DNA of 64,000 nucleotides from Lanius collurio (GCA_020086605.1 JACBWW010000041.1:4222005-4286004), one strand, 5' to 3'. Numbered from the stretch's first letter, positions 12,401 to 26,700 are shown. Numbers and translations are program-made. The notes: generated by a model not told the origin, from the sequence alone.

Positions 12401-13455
12401 ATTGGGGTATTTTGAAGAAGTGTACAAGGACAGAGATTTATAACCAAATCCTGTAGAATGTACTGAAAACTATGCTCCCAAGATACTAATCACAGAGCAT
12501 CAACAGGCCTAGGACTACAGACAAAAACAAGTTTTTCTTTCACTTATATAAATCATTTTGTAGCAACCAAATCAAAAACTAAACTTGACAGTGCCAGGTC
12601 TCACTGACCTCAGTCCAGGACAGCAGTAAATACATGTCTACCATAATTAAGTTCCATTTGAGTTAACAAGTCAAAAACATATTTACTGCTGTTTTGAAGG
12701 GGAACATTTGCATTTTCATCTATTCTTACAGTTAGGGCCCCGTGGAGAGCTAAAAACAATTCCAAACTCGTTATCAAAGTATAAATAAATCGGAGCAGCA
12801 CTTCTCTGTGCTGATATGGCCAAGGCATTTATGCTCAATCAACCACAAGATATCTGAGGCTTACCCTAGGTAAAAAAAGATATCAGAATAAAACTAGAAG
12901 CAAGCTCTGTACTGGAGCTGCATTTCAGATTCCAGTAGAAAATGTTCTTGAAAACCACCAGGCTACATTGGCTAGGTTATTTTGGAAGGCATTACAGATG
13001 CTGGTACCAGCTCACAAGATCAGTCCTATTCAGACATCAAGGTACAAGTGAGCCCCAAATGAGGGGTGCAGCTGAGGGTGGGAGCACAAATGGCTCAGGA
13101 GGTCAGCATGGAGCTGTGCACTGATCAAAACCAACCAAGACAGTACCTGAAGACTTCCCACATGTCTAGGTAGTCCTGTACTAACAGGATTAATCTGACA
13201 TCCTTTTTTACTGCTTAGCAGCCTTCAAAGAAAAGTAACACTGGGGGAGGCCTGGTGACAGTTGGGTTTGAAAGCAAGCACTGCAGCACTGTGCAGGAAC
13301 AGCTTTGTAACACCCTGGATTACTCTGGAGAACTCTGCTGGGAGATGGTGCATCTTAAGGTTTTGCTTGTTCTGGCTGACCAACATAGGAAGGAACCATA
13401 CAAATCAAAATAGGAATATATGCAGGGTGATTGAAATTTAAAGGCTGATTCACTT
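9466..13455. other. Intergenic sequence
   Basis: No gene, RNA or repeat family recognised. A GC-richer stretch at about 10350-10570 (including a G/A-rich run near 10386-10430) stands out slightly. Confidence 0.5.
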
Positions 13456-13500
13456 AGAATATGCTGAGTTGGAAGGGACCCACAAGAGTCATTGAGTCCC
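13456..13500 (-). mobile_element. CR1 LINE 3'-end fragment
   Basis: AGAATATGCTGAG followed by TTGGAAGGGACCCACAAG and TCATTGAGTCC is the reverse complement of a CR1 3' terminus common in bird genomes. The match stops abruptly after about 45 bp, so only a stub is left. Confidence 0.75.
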
Positions 13501-15886
13501 AAAAATAGTTGGAAGGAAGTGGAGCATGGCTGTGCTCCTGTCCCTCCCTCTTTTGAGCAGAGTGGATGCCAGATGCCCACAGAGCTGAGAGAGGAAGCTG
13601 GGCTGCAGGTAGAGGCTCTAAAAGAAGATTATTTCTGTCATGAAGGTTCAGGGAATTGACGTGGATAAGCACTGGTGTGATTACATACCCCAGTAAGAAT
13701 CATAGTTCATTAAATGAGGTTACTAAAAGGGGCAAAGAGAGGACAAGGTTAGAACTCTGCAAGACCCAGTGACTATTTCCACATTGAAGAGTTTAGAATA
13801 ATAGCTCCTGAACAAATTGAAAACAAGAAACTGAATTAGGTTCAGATGGTCTGCTCCTGAATAAACTTCACAAGGCACTGCTGAAGCATAAATATCCATA
13901 CTCAGTGTAACAATAAATTTATCTTTGGGGGTGGGGCACGGGGTGGGGAGAAAAAAATGCCTCACAGGTCTAGACAAGGTTAGAACAGCACTATTTAATA
14001 ATATCAGTGAGAGCTAAACCAAATTTATTATCAAAGGCCATGTGAGTGTGTGAAGTCCTTCAGAAACAAACTAGGCTCATGCAGTCCCTCTTTCCCTCTC
14101 TCCCCCCTGCCCAAATTTGATGTATACTCTAAAATAGCACTGACATTTTGGAATCTAGTCTTACAGATACCTCAAAGTTTGGCATAAAAACAAATAGTTG
14201 TCATCTGGAATAAGACATCTGGGAGACCTGAGGAGCAAGTTAACAGGAACTGGTTTGAGTCTTCAGAAAACCTATGTTTTTTAGGAATTACAGAAATAGA
14301 ATTTAGGATTAGTTGTTCCTATTGGACAACAAGCAATGAATCCCACACTTTAGTATGAAAGTTACCTTGTATCTGAAATATTTTGCAAAAGTTCCTGAAG
14401 GACATTGTCTAAAAATCCAAAGTAATTTCTAGGAATTTTCTTGAAAGCATTAAGAAACATGCTCTGCAGCCCTAGGATTCATGTAGGAAGATATTCATAA
14501 AGCTAACCTCTCAAACCTTTTGCTTTTAACTTCCCATCTAAACAGTGTTTGTTACACTCCAGGGCAGTGTAGTAAAACAAAAACTTCCAGAGGTATTTAA
14601 GTAGAATGTTCATCTTCTGAAGAGCAGGAGTTTGGTTGCAAACCAAATATTGCAGCACTGCCATAAATGCTCTATAGCAGAAATATTATTACACCAGAGA
14701 TATTATTAACAGCAAAAGGAATTTTTAGGTCAAGAGTGTCTCTCCAGTAAGATTCCTAAAGACAAAAAACCCCACATCAATGAAAACAAGCAAAAATTAC
14801 ACCCAAATCCCTCTCATCCAAGCACTTAACTCCTATAAGGTCATATTTGCAGTCCAAAAGTTGTTCCATATTAAGAAGGGAAAAGAAGTCTCAAGAAGAA
14901 AAGTAATCACAACCCCAAAGTGGCAGTCACCTTCACAGTAAATTAGGAGACCTCCTGTGTACTTTAAACTGCACCATACAAAAAGATAAATACACAGAGT
15001 GAAAAAATAAACAACACTATCTGTCATCTTGGTCTTACTGCACACAGCACTCGAAGATCTAGAACAAGGGGACATAAATAATTTTGAAATACGCCAAAAC
15101 TTTGGAAATGCCCACCCAGAAAAACTACCCAGAGTGTAGATTTTTGCTTTAGTCAAGCCAAGAACTTCCCCAGCTAATGACAACAAGATGAGAAACTCAG
15201 GATAATCAGAATAAGTAGAACATCTGGATAACTACGAAAAAAATGTAGGAGTAAACTATCACATTGCAAGAGTGAAATCCTGACCCTGGTGCATAATTTT
15301 GTAGGACATTAGAGACTGCAAATGCTCTCTGGTATTATGGACAACAGTATTTTGTTATGGAAAAGGCAGAAGGACAGAGTATTTGTCCCTATTGCTGAGC
15401 AGCAGGCGTGGGATGCTCCCTCTTGAGATTCCTCTGTATCCATGAACTGTTGCAGGCCCTCATGTCATGTTCCTCACTTACAGAACCCACTGCAATGTTT
15501 CAGCTTCCTCAAATCTCATGGTGGGATACACACGTGGTTGCTTCCTGAGATAATTGACTGCTAAGATAAAATGCAGATAAAGAGGACAGGAAAAAAAGAT
15601 GCAGTACAATTCTCTGCTGTTTCTGCTTCCCAATTCACAAGATCTTCCATCTGTCCCTCTACAAAAAGTGGTTTCAGTTAGCACTTCCAGAACTGGTTCC
15701 ATTCTCCATGGGTTAAATACACAAATAATTCATTTTCAGCTCGAGGTCATGGAGGCTTAAGCAAATTCTTTACATAAGATAAAGCCATTATTTTGCTATG
15801 TGTGTGTGCTTTGGTTTGGTTTTAAATCATGAAGCTGAAGTTCATGATGTCTCTGTGTCTTTGGAAAAATGAAAGAAGTAACAAAC
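13501..15886. other. Intergenic sequence with G-quadruplex motif
   Basis: Apart from the G-rich motif at 13927-13948 nothing is recognised. Confidence 0.5.
13927..13948 (+). other. Strong G-quadruplex-forming motif
   Basis: Four runs of five, four, four and four G at 13927-13931, 13933-13936, 13940-13943 and 13945-13948, with loops T, CAC and T. Runs of at least four G with very short loops are predicted to form a very stable parallel quadruplex. Confidence 0.85.
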
Positions 15887-16269
15887 CTGAAAGTTGGGGT
15901 TGTTCAGCCTTGGAGAAAAGAAGGCTCTGGGGAGAACTTACAGCAGCTTCTAGTGCCTAAAGGGGCTACAAGAGAGCTGGAAAGGGACGTTTTAGAAGTG
16001 CATGTAGTGACAAGACAAGGTGGAATGGCTTCAAATTGAGGGAGGGCAGGGTTAAAATAGATATTAGGGAGAAATTCTTTACTGTGAGGGTGGTGAGGCA
16101 CTGGCACAGGTTGCCCAAAGAAGTTGTGGATGATCCATCCCTGGAATTGTTCAAAGCCAGCTTGGCTGGAGCTTTAAGCAACCTGGTCTAGTGGAGGCTG
16201 TCCTGTCTACAGTAGAGGGGACAGAACTGGATGGCATTTAAGGTCCCTCCCAACCCAAATTATTCTAGG
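15887..16269 (+). mobile_element. CR1 LINE, 5'-truncated 3' end
   Basis: About 380 bp of typical CR1 3' sequence. It includes GGAGAAAAGAAGGCTCTGGG, TTAGGGAGAAATTCTTTACT, GAGGCACTGGCACAGG and TTGCCCAAAGAAGTTGTGGA. It ends GGCATTTAAGGTCCCTCCCA, ACCCAAATTATTCTAGG. The ATTCTAGG end is the degenerate form of the ATTCTATG terminus. Several substitutions and the heavy 5' truncation indicate an old, inactive insertion with no ORF2 left. Confidence 0.93.
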
Positions 16270-19200
16270 GCTCTTTCCAGTGAACACAGCCACAGACCCT
16301 TCAGAAGGAATGCTTATAACTTTACCAAAACCAGAGTTAAAAGGAAGATGTGCTACTGTTTCTACACTCTAAACACTGGATATGCAAAAGGAAAAAAATG
16401 TAAATTAAATAAATGGTTCCAGCATGCTGAGCACAGATGCCAAAGACACAGAAGCATTTTTGTGGTGTCTTGACAAAGCAATTTCATTTGTGGCACGCTG
16501 TAACAATAGCCCAGAAAACCTGAATGGAACCCCAGCACCGACCAATACAAAGCCGTGTCTAAACAGACCGCAATGTAGGATGTGCATTGCAAACCATATG
16601 AAAAGCAATGCAAATAATTTTTTCAATGCAAACCATATGAAAAATGCCCATCTGAAGGCTCTGAGGAAGAGATATATTGGCAACACTGAGTTTGAAAGTA
16701 TTGCATGTCCTGCTCCCACAGTAAAAACATCACTGGCAAACCGTAGTGGCAACCAAGCTGGAACAGGGCCTACGTCACACGGCACAGCCCTTCAAGCTTA
16801 AACACCAACCAGCTTCACAAAATATTTGGAATGCTGATTTTCCTTGCCATGAAACAGTGTAAGTTACCTCACGTGACTTCACTGAAGTCTGGTTTGAACC
16901 GGAGCAGCGGATCTGAGCTCTCCTGCACTTTTAAAGAACTCTTTGGATCCGAGCTGTGCATTTGGCCTGCAGCTCCACAGGAGGGATCCGTCAAGTCTGG
17001 CCCCGCGATGAATCCTGACACGAGGAAACGTCTCTGAGTCACTTCTCCAGGTGGATCCCTCACAGCATGGAGAGCAAACAGCCCTGCTCAAGATCCTTTT
17101 TAGCTGTGAATAACCGTGCTCAGCTAAGAGGCTCTACAGGAACAAAGGAGCTGCCCTGCCCCTCACTTCAGGAGCAGGTTCCTGTCCTACGCCCTGGGCC
17201 AAACTCCATTTTCCAGTACTGGAGCTGTCCATCCTAAAGTGTGCAGTGGCACTGAGAGCAACACCAGCACACTGTGGTGCTTTTTGCAGGAAGTCAGCAC
17301 CACTGGATGTCTCCTTCTCGTGCCTGTGCACACACAGCAGGAGAAATAAAGAGGAAGAATTAGAGGTCTGCAGGCAGTTTCAGGGCTCTGCTGACCCAGG
17401 GGCTCATTACACAATAGTAATGAATTTTGTACACCTCATATCACACCTGACAGCTAGGAATATAATGCTTTACTTATGAATAGTTCCAGAGATAACTGGG
17501 AAAAGTTTTGTAGCCAATACTACAAATTATGGCTCTACACGAGCTGATTTTGAGCCATGTCTCTATAGGTAAGTGCTGAAGGACTGAGTCACATTTAACA
17601 CAGCAAACATAACCAACCTGAGGGAGATCTCTGCTTGGGCTGTGCTCTCATCCAAGACTGCTGAATGCAGTGACATGAAAGTTTTGCAATATTTTACAGA
17701 TAACCAGATCACACTGCACAGGAAACACTAACCAGTTTCTGTAGTTGCTGCATTACAGAAAAGCTACAGTCCAACCAGCTGACTCTACAATAAAATAATT
17801 CCTGCATCATACATCCATCTTGATTACTGCTTGTAACAAACAATCTCATCATTTATTTTATGAAATCATAAATCCAGAGAATTAAAGGCAATTTATGGTG
17901 TCACTTCCAAACCCATCTGAAGTTTCCCAGCATCCCATGGTTATTAACATGTATTATTTTTGTTCTTTTTCCAGAACACAGTATTTTGGAAATTATGATG
18001 GTAAATCCAGAGAGGACAGAAACATTGCTCCAAAGTACTCTGCTGAAAGAAAAGCAACTTTAATAATAACAGCAAATACTGGTTTCCATGTGACCAGAGC
18101 TCAAACTCAATTTAACAGATACGATAACCTTCATGAGGGATGGAACCTCTGCTTTGCTGAACTCAGGGCAAGCTTTGCCAAATAGTTAGGCAGGCCATAA
18201 TTTCACCCCCTGAAAAAGACTTCAGGAATAACAGCAAAAAAACAAAGGAACTAAGAATAGCCCTTTTCCTGTTCCCACATATATGACAGCTGTTCAGCTG
18301 CATGCTTTCCTGAATTTTGCTACCTATGACAGCAAAGAAATGGGCCTGTCAAACAATGTGCCAAGAAAATGAAGAGCTCCAAATATTTTTATCATTGACA
18401 ATGCTATTCAGGAAGTTAGTTATAAGTCAAACTAAGTGCTGCAGTATCCAATATATGCTGTTTATATCCATGTAATCACAGAGAAATGCTCTAGTTGGCC
18501 ACAGTATCACTTAAGAGCAGAGCAATTGATCCCTTCTGAGAGTCAGCTACATCCAAAAGTGCTGCAGTAAAGCAAGGAAAAATCCATCTCGTGGAAGGTG
18601 CTTGGCTTATCTGAAATTACTGCTACAGCCATTAAAACACAGTAGCTGAGGGATCATTAAAAAGTGTTTTAAGATGATGTATCCATCCTGTTACACAGAG
18701 AAAGAGGGCTGAGTGCAGGTTCCATCCTATTCCATGCCTCCTAAACCAGCCATCTAAATGGAATTCACCTGCAATTTATAGGTAACATCTCCATTTTGCC
18801 AGTTTGGCAAAAGTTTTATCATGGTTTCTAGCATGAGCTGTTGGACAGACAGCATCATGTAAAAGGTTCTGCCCTAAGTGGCCTGTCACACACATGTCAA
18901 TGACACATGAAATGCACAAAATGTAAAATATGCTAATATACACTCCCTGGGATCAGAGCAGAGGAATATCTTACCTCTTCTTCCAAGCACAGGAGATTTC
19001 TTGCTGCTCATAATGGTAACAGAATTAAAAAATAAAATAGTTTCTGAGACAACAGAAGCATGTAATTTTTTCAGATAAAACATAAAACATAGTTAACCAG
19101 AGGAAGAAGCTGAGTACCCATCAATGCTTTTCTAAGATACTGTAATGCAAAATGAGTTGAGACTCTTTGGCTGGGAGGTGTAAACGTTCACATCTGTGAA

Positions 19201-22200
19201 CAGTCACTCTGACTTCAGTGCCTCATGCAGCAATTACTTACACATGCTTTTAAAGCAAATTACAACATCAAAATAATCTCTATCACATTAACAGAAATGT
19301 CCAAACTGACTGTTATTCTACACAACTTCAACATGTTTAGCATATGTGTGTATTTGGTATTTTATTTTAATGTGGAAGAATTCCACTGACATGATTAGGC
19401 TCAGAGGTATTTATGATCTACACCAAATCCTTTGGGAAGTCGAGATTGGATACAGAGAGACTCTGGTGTAATGCAGAAATTAGATGCTGAAGGTGGGTTA
19501 GCTTCACTTACCTTCTCCAGTTTGTTTAATTTTTATTTGCTTATTCTGAAGCACTTCTTTTCCACAGAGGCACATATGGAACCAAACTGTGCAATAATGT
19601 AGTAAACAACAGCTGCAGCCACCTTTTGGCTTGTTTCTATTTCTATAGCATATTAGCAGCTTTTGCTAGGACTTGGCAAAGCTCCAGGTGTTACCACAAA
19701 GAGAAGGAAAAACACCTCTGAATTTACCTCAGAGTTGACAGAGATCAGCTCCAGCAGGCTGCACTATCCACAAACTCTGCATAAAAATTACTGTGAGAGA
19801 CCAGTGCAACACATCCCAAACACTCCATAGAGTCCTGCAGCAGGTCTTGGGACAATTACTTGACTAATAAATACAAACTTCCAGTCCCAGGGCCAAGTTC
19901 ATCACTTGGATCGTGTCATTTCAGTCTTACCCCACACACCTCAGCACCCTCTATGAAGCAGGCTGAAGGTGACATGCTAAATGGCACACCAAAATATCAC
20001 ACCAAAATATCACCAGGGAATTCCTCATTCCAGATTTAGGCCTTTAACACAAGAGACACCTGTGAATGTCTTCCCAGCACAGGCTGCAACAAACCATCCA
20101 GAGCAGAACATGCCCTCAAGCACAGCAACAACATATTCCCAAAATACCACTCTAAAAGTTTGCTGCAAACTGAGCTACTGTTGTTCAAAAGCCTTCTATA
20201 TTTTAGCAGTTTCTACACAGAAACAATCCCTGGAATTGCAGCATCTGTCAAAACTTACCTTTTGGAACCTCCTTTGGCAGAATCCTGTGTAAAGCTCTGG
20301 CAACATGGGTGGCTTCTGCCATTTCATCCATCCAGAATGTGCTTCTGGAGAGGGCGTTAATCACCTGTGGATCTCATGGCAATCCTCTTTTCCCCTTCAG
20401 AGTAACAAAACATCAATTTAAATAACATATACTAAAACAGTAAAATTAATGCAAATCACGTTTTTTCTACCCCAATTTTGTTCTCAGTCTTTTCATTCAG
20501 AAGGAAGTGTTGCCATGCTCCTGAAACATAATTCAGATGCTCTGATCCCAGATAAAAACACAGTTTATAACTTCTGTCCTTTCTGGGTTTGAGATATTTA
20601 GTGTTTCATTCTCCCAGGGTCTCTGCCAACCTGTGCAATTCCAAGCAGTGCAGCAGCCTTTCCCAAGTTCTGTAAGTAAAGAACAATTTCCCATTTTCTC
20701 CCTTTGCCCAGCTGCTGCTCTGCCCACTCCTCTGCCCCTCTCCTCCTCATTCAATGCTACCTTGTGTAACCAGGCAAGGCCAAAGAGTTTTAGAATCTAT
20801 TTTACACTTTTCTTATATTGCAGGTGTTGTATTTGTAAATGCCTTCTCATAAAGGCCTGGACTTTGCATTTTATATAGAAATGCTGGATAACACTCATAA
20901 TTTAAAAGTATTTTGTACCACATCAGTATTAATTCAGCAGTAACTAATTCAGATGTTGGCTGCTCTGAGGGCTGGTTTCCTGAGTACTCATCTCCCTTTT
21001 GTACCTACTATCCATGTTTGTTCTCAAAAAAGGACTACAGGTTTCTCTCTCCTCTCCCATTCTCTTCAAGCCTTGCAAATCAAATTTTGATAACATTAAT
21101 TTCTGATTTTGCAAGAAATCCTATATATTAACAGCCCTCTTTTTCAAGGGCTGTACATCAATTTCTTGTTGAAGTGCACAGTGTCAGTGGGCTTTTGTCT
21201 TTAAAAGGAACAGCTTTACCTAATGCAGCAGAAGCTCAGCTTTGTTTTAACCACATTCTAGCAGTCCAAAAATTAAGTGTTTGTGTTACCAAGTTCCTTG
21301 AAGAGCAGAGAAGGTAACAATTCTAAGTAGCTTTACTTTCCTCAAGTATTTATTAGCACTGATATCTGAACCCACTTTTACTGCCATATCATATATTTTG
21401 CTTTTCCCTCTGCAGATGAAAAGGAACAGGCATGTTTGCTACGTGGCTTCTTGTCAAAGAAACATTCAGTGGCTGTACCAAGGGAGATTTTGTTTTAGGT
21501 GTGCTATTTGTGTTTCAATCTGCTAGGAATTCTGCCCTACACGAAATAACAATATTAATTACATAATATCTCAAAATAACATTAGCAATAATTAGCAATA
21601 GGACACAGCAGTGTAACAGCAATTTTTGGTCAGACCACTGGTCCATTTTGTCTTCTGTGCTGTCTCTAAGAGTAGCTCATGCTCAGCTACACTGAAGAAA
21701 GCCAAGAAAATTTATAATTAAATTGTTTTGGTTAAAGCAACAAATACAAGGCAAAGGCATCCATATTCTAGCGTATAGATAAAATCCTGTATTATTATTA
21801 TTTATTCCACATTTGAGAATACCCACATAGGAGATAAGTATGTTACATCATGGAAAGAATGGCCCAAATTAGGAAATTGAAGTAGAGACTTGACAGTGCA
21901 TCCTTTGTACCCATCTCCAGCAGCTGATAATAATTTGGCCGAGTCGGCGCTTGATAAACAAAGCTCTGATGTTCTCCTGGAAATGCACTGATAGCAACAT
22001 TAGCAATGGTATTTCCAAAGACCAGAGTTCAGCATACTTGATGCTGCCTTCACATTAACCTCTTTCCCCAGTGCTGTTAAATCTAATTCCAAAGAGTGAT
22101 AATCACATGTCAAATGCTGAGGGTGTTTGAAATCCAGGCTCAGATCCAGTGTTATCCCTTATGGCAGCCCCGCAGACCACACTCAAGTCACCAACCCCGT

Positions 22201-25200
22201 TTCCCTGCTCCCCAAAATTCCAAAATATAGATGTACAGCTTGAACTACCCACTAGTTTCAGAGCACTTGGATAAACAAAGAGCTTTTCCCTTTTGGCTTG
22301 CAGCATATCAGAGCACCTGCAAGAATTCCAGGCACCTCTAGGGAACGAGTTAACACGGATCATCTTTGCTTCTCAAAAATTTCTCAGCTAAATTTAGACA
22401 TGATCAGACAAGTAAAGGTCAAAAACAAAACAGGGAGTGAGTCAAGTGTGGAGAAAGGTTTTGGGGAACAGATAAAGCAACAGCCCAGTAGAAAGCAAAG
22501 GAGATGGGAAGTCTTCCTTTGCTGCTGGAGGTGTGGGTGTATGGGATCCACTTCCAGGGCCTGCTTACCTGCAGCTCTTCCCATTAGCACTGCGAGCTTT
22601 CCTACACTCCACTCAGCCACAGGCACTGCCTTTTTCCTGTCTCATGCTCTGATCCTCTGTCTAACAGCTGAATATGCACTGAGCTGCTCACATGTGCTGT
22701 TTTCATCTCTGCTTTACACTGGCATCAACTCACTGGTGTGTCAGGCACCAGCAACCAGCCAGGGCTTGCTTTTCCCCTGCCTTTCTCTACTTGCTGACAT
22801 CCATAGTTTTCATAATCTCTCCTCATCCTGGCTTGGTGAGAAGAGTTTTACCTAAAATCCTAACTTCTAATACACTCCAGTGAGAGCAGTAACACAGTCA
22901 CTTGTAATTTTGAGTGTCACTGGAGGCCTCATTGCAGGCTCATGTAACTCAAACTGATAATGAAAATTAACAGAAATCACTGGGCCGCAATCCCAATATA
23001 AATTGAAGGATCTCTGTTTGGGTTGCACATACATATTTTTCAAGTAAAGTTATCAGTTTTCTTGAGATATTACCATGAAATGAGAGAAGCTGTCCTTATC
23101 TCAAGTATTATATGAATTTCATGTAAAAGAATTAAATAAAGAATTAAATGTTTCACTGTGAGATGGTGAGCAGGTCTGAGAAAAGCTAAAGTGGGGAAGT
23201 TGCACAAAACCATGTTTCCAGGAAATAGCTGAACACTGTAAGGCAACAGGCATGCAGTGACCTAGGCCAGGGGAGATGTAGTCTAAAATTGAGACCTTTT
23301 GGACAACAGCTAAAACAATTTAGTGATAGCCCATAGCAAGTTGCTAGGGTGTACATGACCTTATTGCCAGCAACATTTAGTTTTGACAGCAAAAATGGAA
23401 AATCTGCTTGCATGACAAAAACCTGTGTGCAGTAATCTTTGAACTAAAACACATTCAGCATCACAGGAAATAGCTACCTGTTTGGGTTTTGTTCCTAGGC
23501 TGAGAAACTTGGTACATCTGCCACTGTGTGGTCAACTGAAACAACAACTGATAAAATCAGTTTATCTGAAAAATTATTTTCTCTCCAGAAATTTGTGTCA
23601 CTGCACAAACAAAGTCTCAAAGGCTTATGCATGAATAAGGCCATACAAAACATAGATATTTCTGGTTAAAAGCAGATGTCTGATTGCTGTAGCAACAGAA
23701 TGATACTTTCTGAGACTGTCAGAAGACCTACAGCCTGTCCTGACACTGCTAGCATACATCACACACACAGAGTGGTCAATGACACCATCCCACAGACCAC
23801 AACCAGCCCCCCAATTTATTCCTGGCTCTGGTTCATTAGCACTTGATGGGATATTTTCCAGCTTTTTGCACATACTCATACCAGATACAGACTTACTGCA
23901 AGCTTTCCTTTCAGTCTAGGGCCTGAAGTAGAAGAAACCAAGTTAATTTTGACTTAAATTTGGGCTGTTTTTTTGTCAGAAACAGTACTAAAGATGAAGA
24001 AAAGCAGCTGTTTTAAGTAAGAAAAGCAGAAGAGATTTTTGAAATTAATTTCATTTTACTTTAAAGTAAATATATGAATTACACAAATTCAGGAGGCGCT
24101 GAAAATGAGAGCTGTTTGAAAATTTAAAGAGAATATAAAAAGATTCTTACAGGCATCTCAGAGAAACAGGCTGCCTGACTTCACCAAAAATCAATGGCCA
24201 TTTCAGCGCTGATTTTTTTTTTCAAATTCCAATCCTAAATCATTTGCCTGCATGAAACACTACAAAGATTTGCATGCTTTATACTAAATAGCCAATATAT
24301 TTTTGATTGAAAAGTTAGTGCAAGCTTCAACTACTGCATTAAAATATTTAACATGAAGGATAATGTGAGCACAGCAGAAGTAAAAAGAAGTTCTAACTAT
24401 TAAGATTGCACAAAACCTCTGCAACCTAAGCAAAGCCTGTGCATGCCATTATTTAAACCCAAGAGTCATTTTACCTGCATTATTGCTTACTATATTGAGC
24501 TTCATTCATATTTATACAGAGTTTTATGAAATTATCATTTCAAACTTATTGGAGGTCTTGACATGAACAGGGATGTTGCACCTTGGATAAAGCTTGGACA
24601 ATTAATAGAGAGTTTTAACTCAATTGGATACTACCAAGTTTTGGAGGTCCTGTTTGGTGACAGGCTTGAATTACAAGAACTCTGAGTAGAACAGTGAGAG
24701 AAATTCATTAAACAACAATGTATTCACTGATATTTGCTCAATACACACTGATAAACAGGACATTAATAAACAAACCTTAAATTAAATCAAGACAATGCCT
24801 CAGGTTCTTTTGGGTGAGCTCAGGGGCAGGAAGGAGCACTATTTAATACCTGAAACAATGGATCCCTTTGTATCTCTTTCCAGGATGGCACTGTGGTCCT
24901 TTCAGCCCAACTATTTACATCTCCTACTACTGCCTGTTTTACAGATAAAAGCATCAGCTCTCTATGAATCTCCTAAAAGACATTTAAACACAACATCTTC
25001 ACCAAACAGCAGACAAGGAAAAACATGAAAACATGACAAGATTAAGCCACATTTCCTATTCATAAGTGTGCAAATTCTGACATCTAAGCAAAATTTAAAG
25101 AGAAAGGAAGAATCTTGAAGGATATGATGCAAGCTGAAACTGGATAAAATGTAATTTCCCCCTGGATGTTGACTGGTAAGTAAAGAGAGGAAACAACAGT

Positions 25201-26700
25201 GAACCTGCAGCATCCTTATTGACATTCAATTAATAATACATTGAGTGGGAAAAAACTCAAAGATGAGAATTTCCTAAATGAGAATGTGGATGCTACCACT
25301 GCCCTTGGCTTGCATAGTAGCCAAAATTAGGGAAGGAACTGATCAAATACAGACAAACCCCCAGAAAGTAGGGGTGACAGTGATACACAGCATGAACTTC
25401 AACCTAACTGGGGAATGGGCAGATTAATTTCAGTTTTCTGACTCTCCAAAGCAACCACAGGATAATCATGAACAGACAAAAATATTTGGATGATCACAAA
25501 TATGAAAAATGAGAAATGTGGTGCAGCCACTTTGACATACTCCAAGAATATTACAGGATGAAAAGGCAAAATGACTGCATTTGGATAAGATCACTGCATT
25601 TTTGTTATGTCTGAAATTCACAAAATAGCAGATACAAATAAAGTGTGTGGGAAGTGACACAAAATTTTGAACATTTGTTCTTGGGTCTGTTAGCTGTTTG
25701 TGTACCATTACATAACCAGTGACCCACACGTGTGGCATGCTAAGTATTTTATTTTTCAGTGTAGTAATTCCAAGGCTCCATCAAAAGTAAGGGCCTTTAT
25801 AGAAAACACTTGTTAGATAAGAAAGAGAAATCACTGATACAACACCTCAGTATCAACTCTTCAAAGCTTCAACTCGCTTCATTCCTCCACCTACGCCGTG
25901 GATGTTTTGTTACTGAACACGGGGAAGGGCAAACAATCTTCTCCCCTTATGTAAGACCTGTTGCAATTCTCTTTTCTACTAGGAATGTTGTGATAACAGT
26001 ATGGGAACAGCGATGTGACACAGCAGAGGGAGCAGCTCCTGGATGCTCCTCCTCTTTCTACAAAATTTTCATGGAATATGAAGTTGAATCCTTTTGTACA
26101 CGGAACTTTTCCCAAATTCTTGGTTTCTAATTTGCTGCTGCTGCTGGCACCACTCAAACATACTGGCAAACCCTGTAGCTTAATCTATGCTGGCTTCTCC
26201 ACATTTTCTCCAAGTCTCTGTTGGAATCTTGATTTTGCAGAGGAGAGACCCTCAGGGACACAGCAAACATTTGCATCTTCACCCCAAGAGCCTGTTTCCT
26301 ACCATTCCCTTGTCTACTCCTTACACAGACACCACAAATATCACATCTCTCATTTCAGCTTTTATTTGGGTATTCTTAAGTTAAGTTGCTCAAGTCCATT
26401 TTCCATCAATACAGACACTAAAAACTGAGATCAACATTTAAGGCAACATCAGCATCCATGCCAAGCTCAATATTGCAAACCACATCATCTAAGCACCACA
26501 GCATCCCAGAAGTGCCACAGGTCCCCTACCTCCGACATTCCCTTTCCACTTGGACTCTGCCATCCCACACAACACTCAGGAATTCCATTTAGATGCACAG
26601 TCTCCAGTAAGACCTTGCCATTTTTTGATAGTTTCTTTTTTAGGAACTAGAACGTTTTTGCATAAGGTGATATTAGTGAGACACGTCTCAGGGTGAAAAT
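16270..26700. other. Intergenic sequence between the CR1 copy and the 3' side of SBF2
   Basis: No gene recognised. The longest open stretch (22298-22855, plus) has no domain and ordinary non-coding composition. Notable small items: the motif-dense segment 16587-17050, a 13-bp tandem duplication at 19986-20011, an 8-bp hairpin at 21131-21154, and a CpG-containing segment near 21941. Confidence 0.5.
16587..17050. promoter_or_regulatory. Candidate cis-regulatory segment
   Basis: Two perfect 17-bp direct repeats (TGCAAACCATATGAAAA at 16588-16604 and 16627-16643) flank a POU octamer ATGCAAAT at 16608-16615. Further right are a palindromic E-box TCACGTGA (about 16869-16876), several CpGs within about 200 bp, a repeated GGATCTGAGCT / GGATCCGAGCT word, and an AP-1 site TGAGTCA near 17035. 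CpG retention in CpG-poor DNA is consistent with an active element, but motif density alone is weak evidence. Confidence 0.3.

Noticed and set aside
16405..16801. Overlapping long open frames on both strands.
   Set aside because: They are shadows of each other across a stretch with short direct repeats; neither has a known domain.
22298..22855. Longest plus-strand open frame on the left (185 residues).
   Set aside because: No domain, no splice or promoter signals, and composition like translated non-coding DNA.
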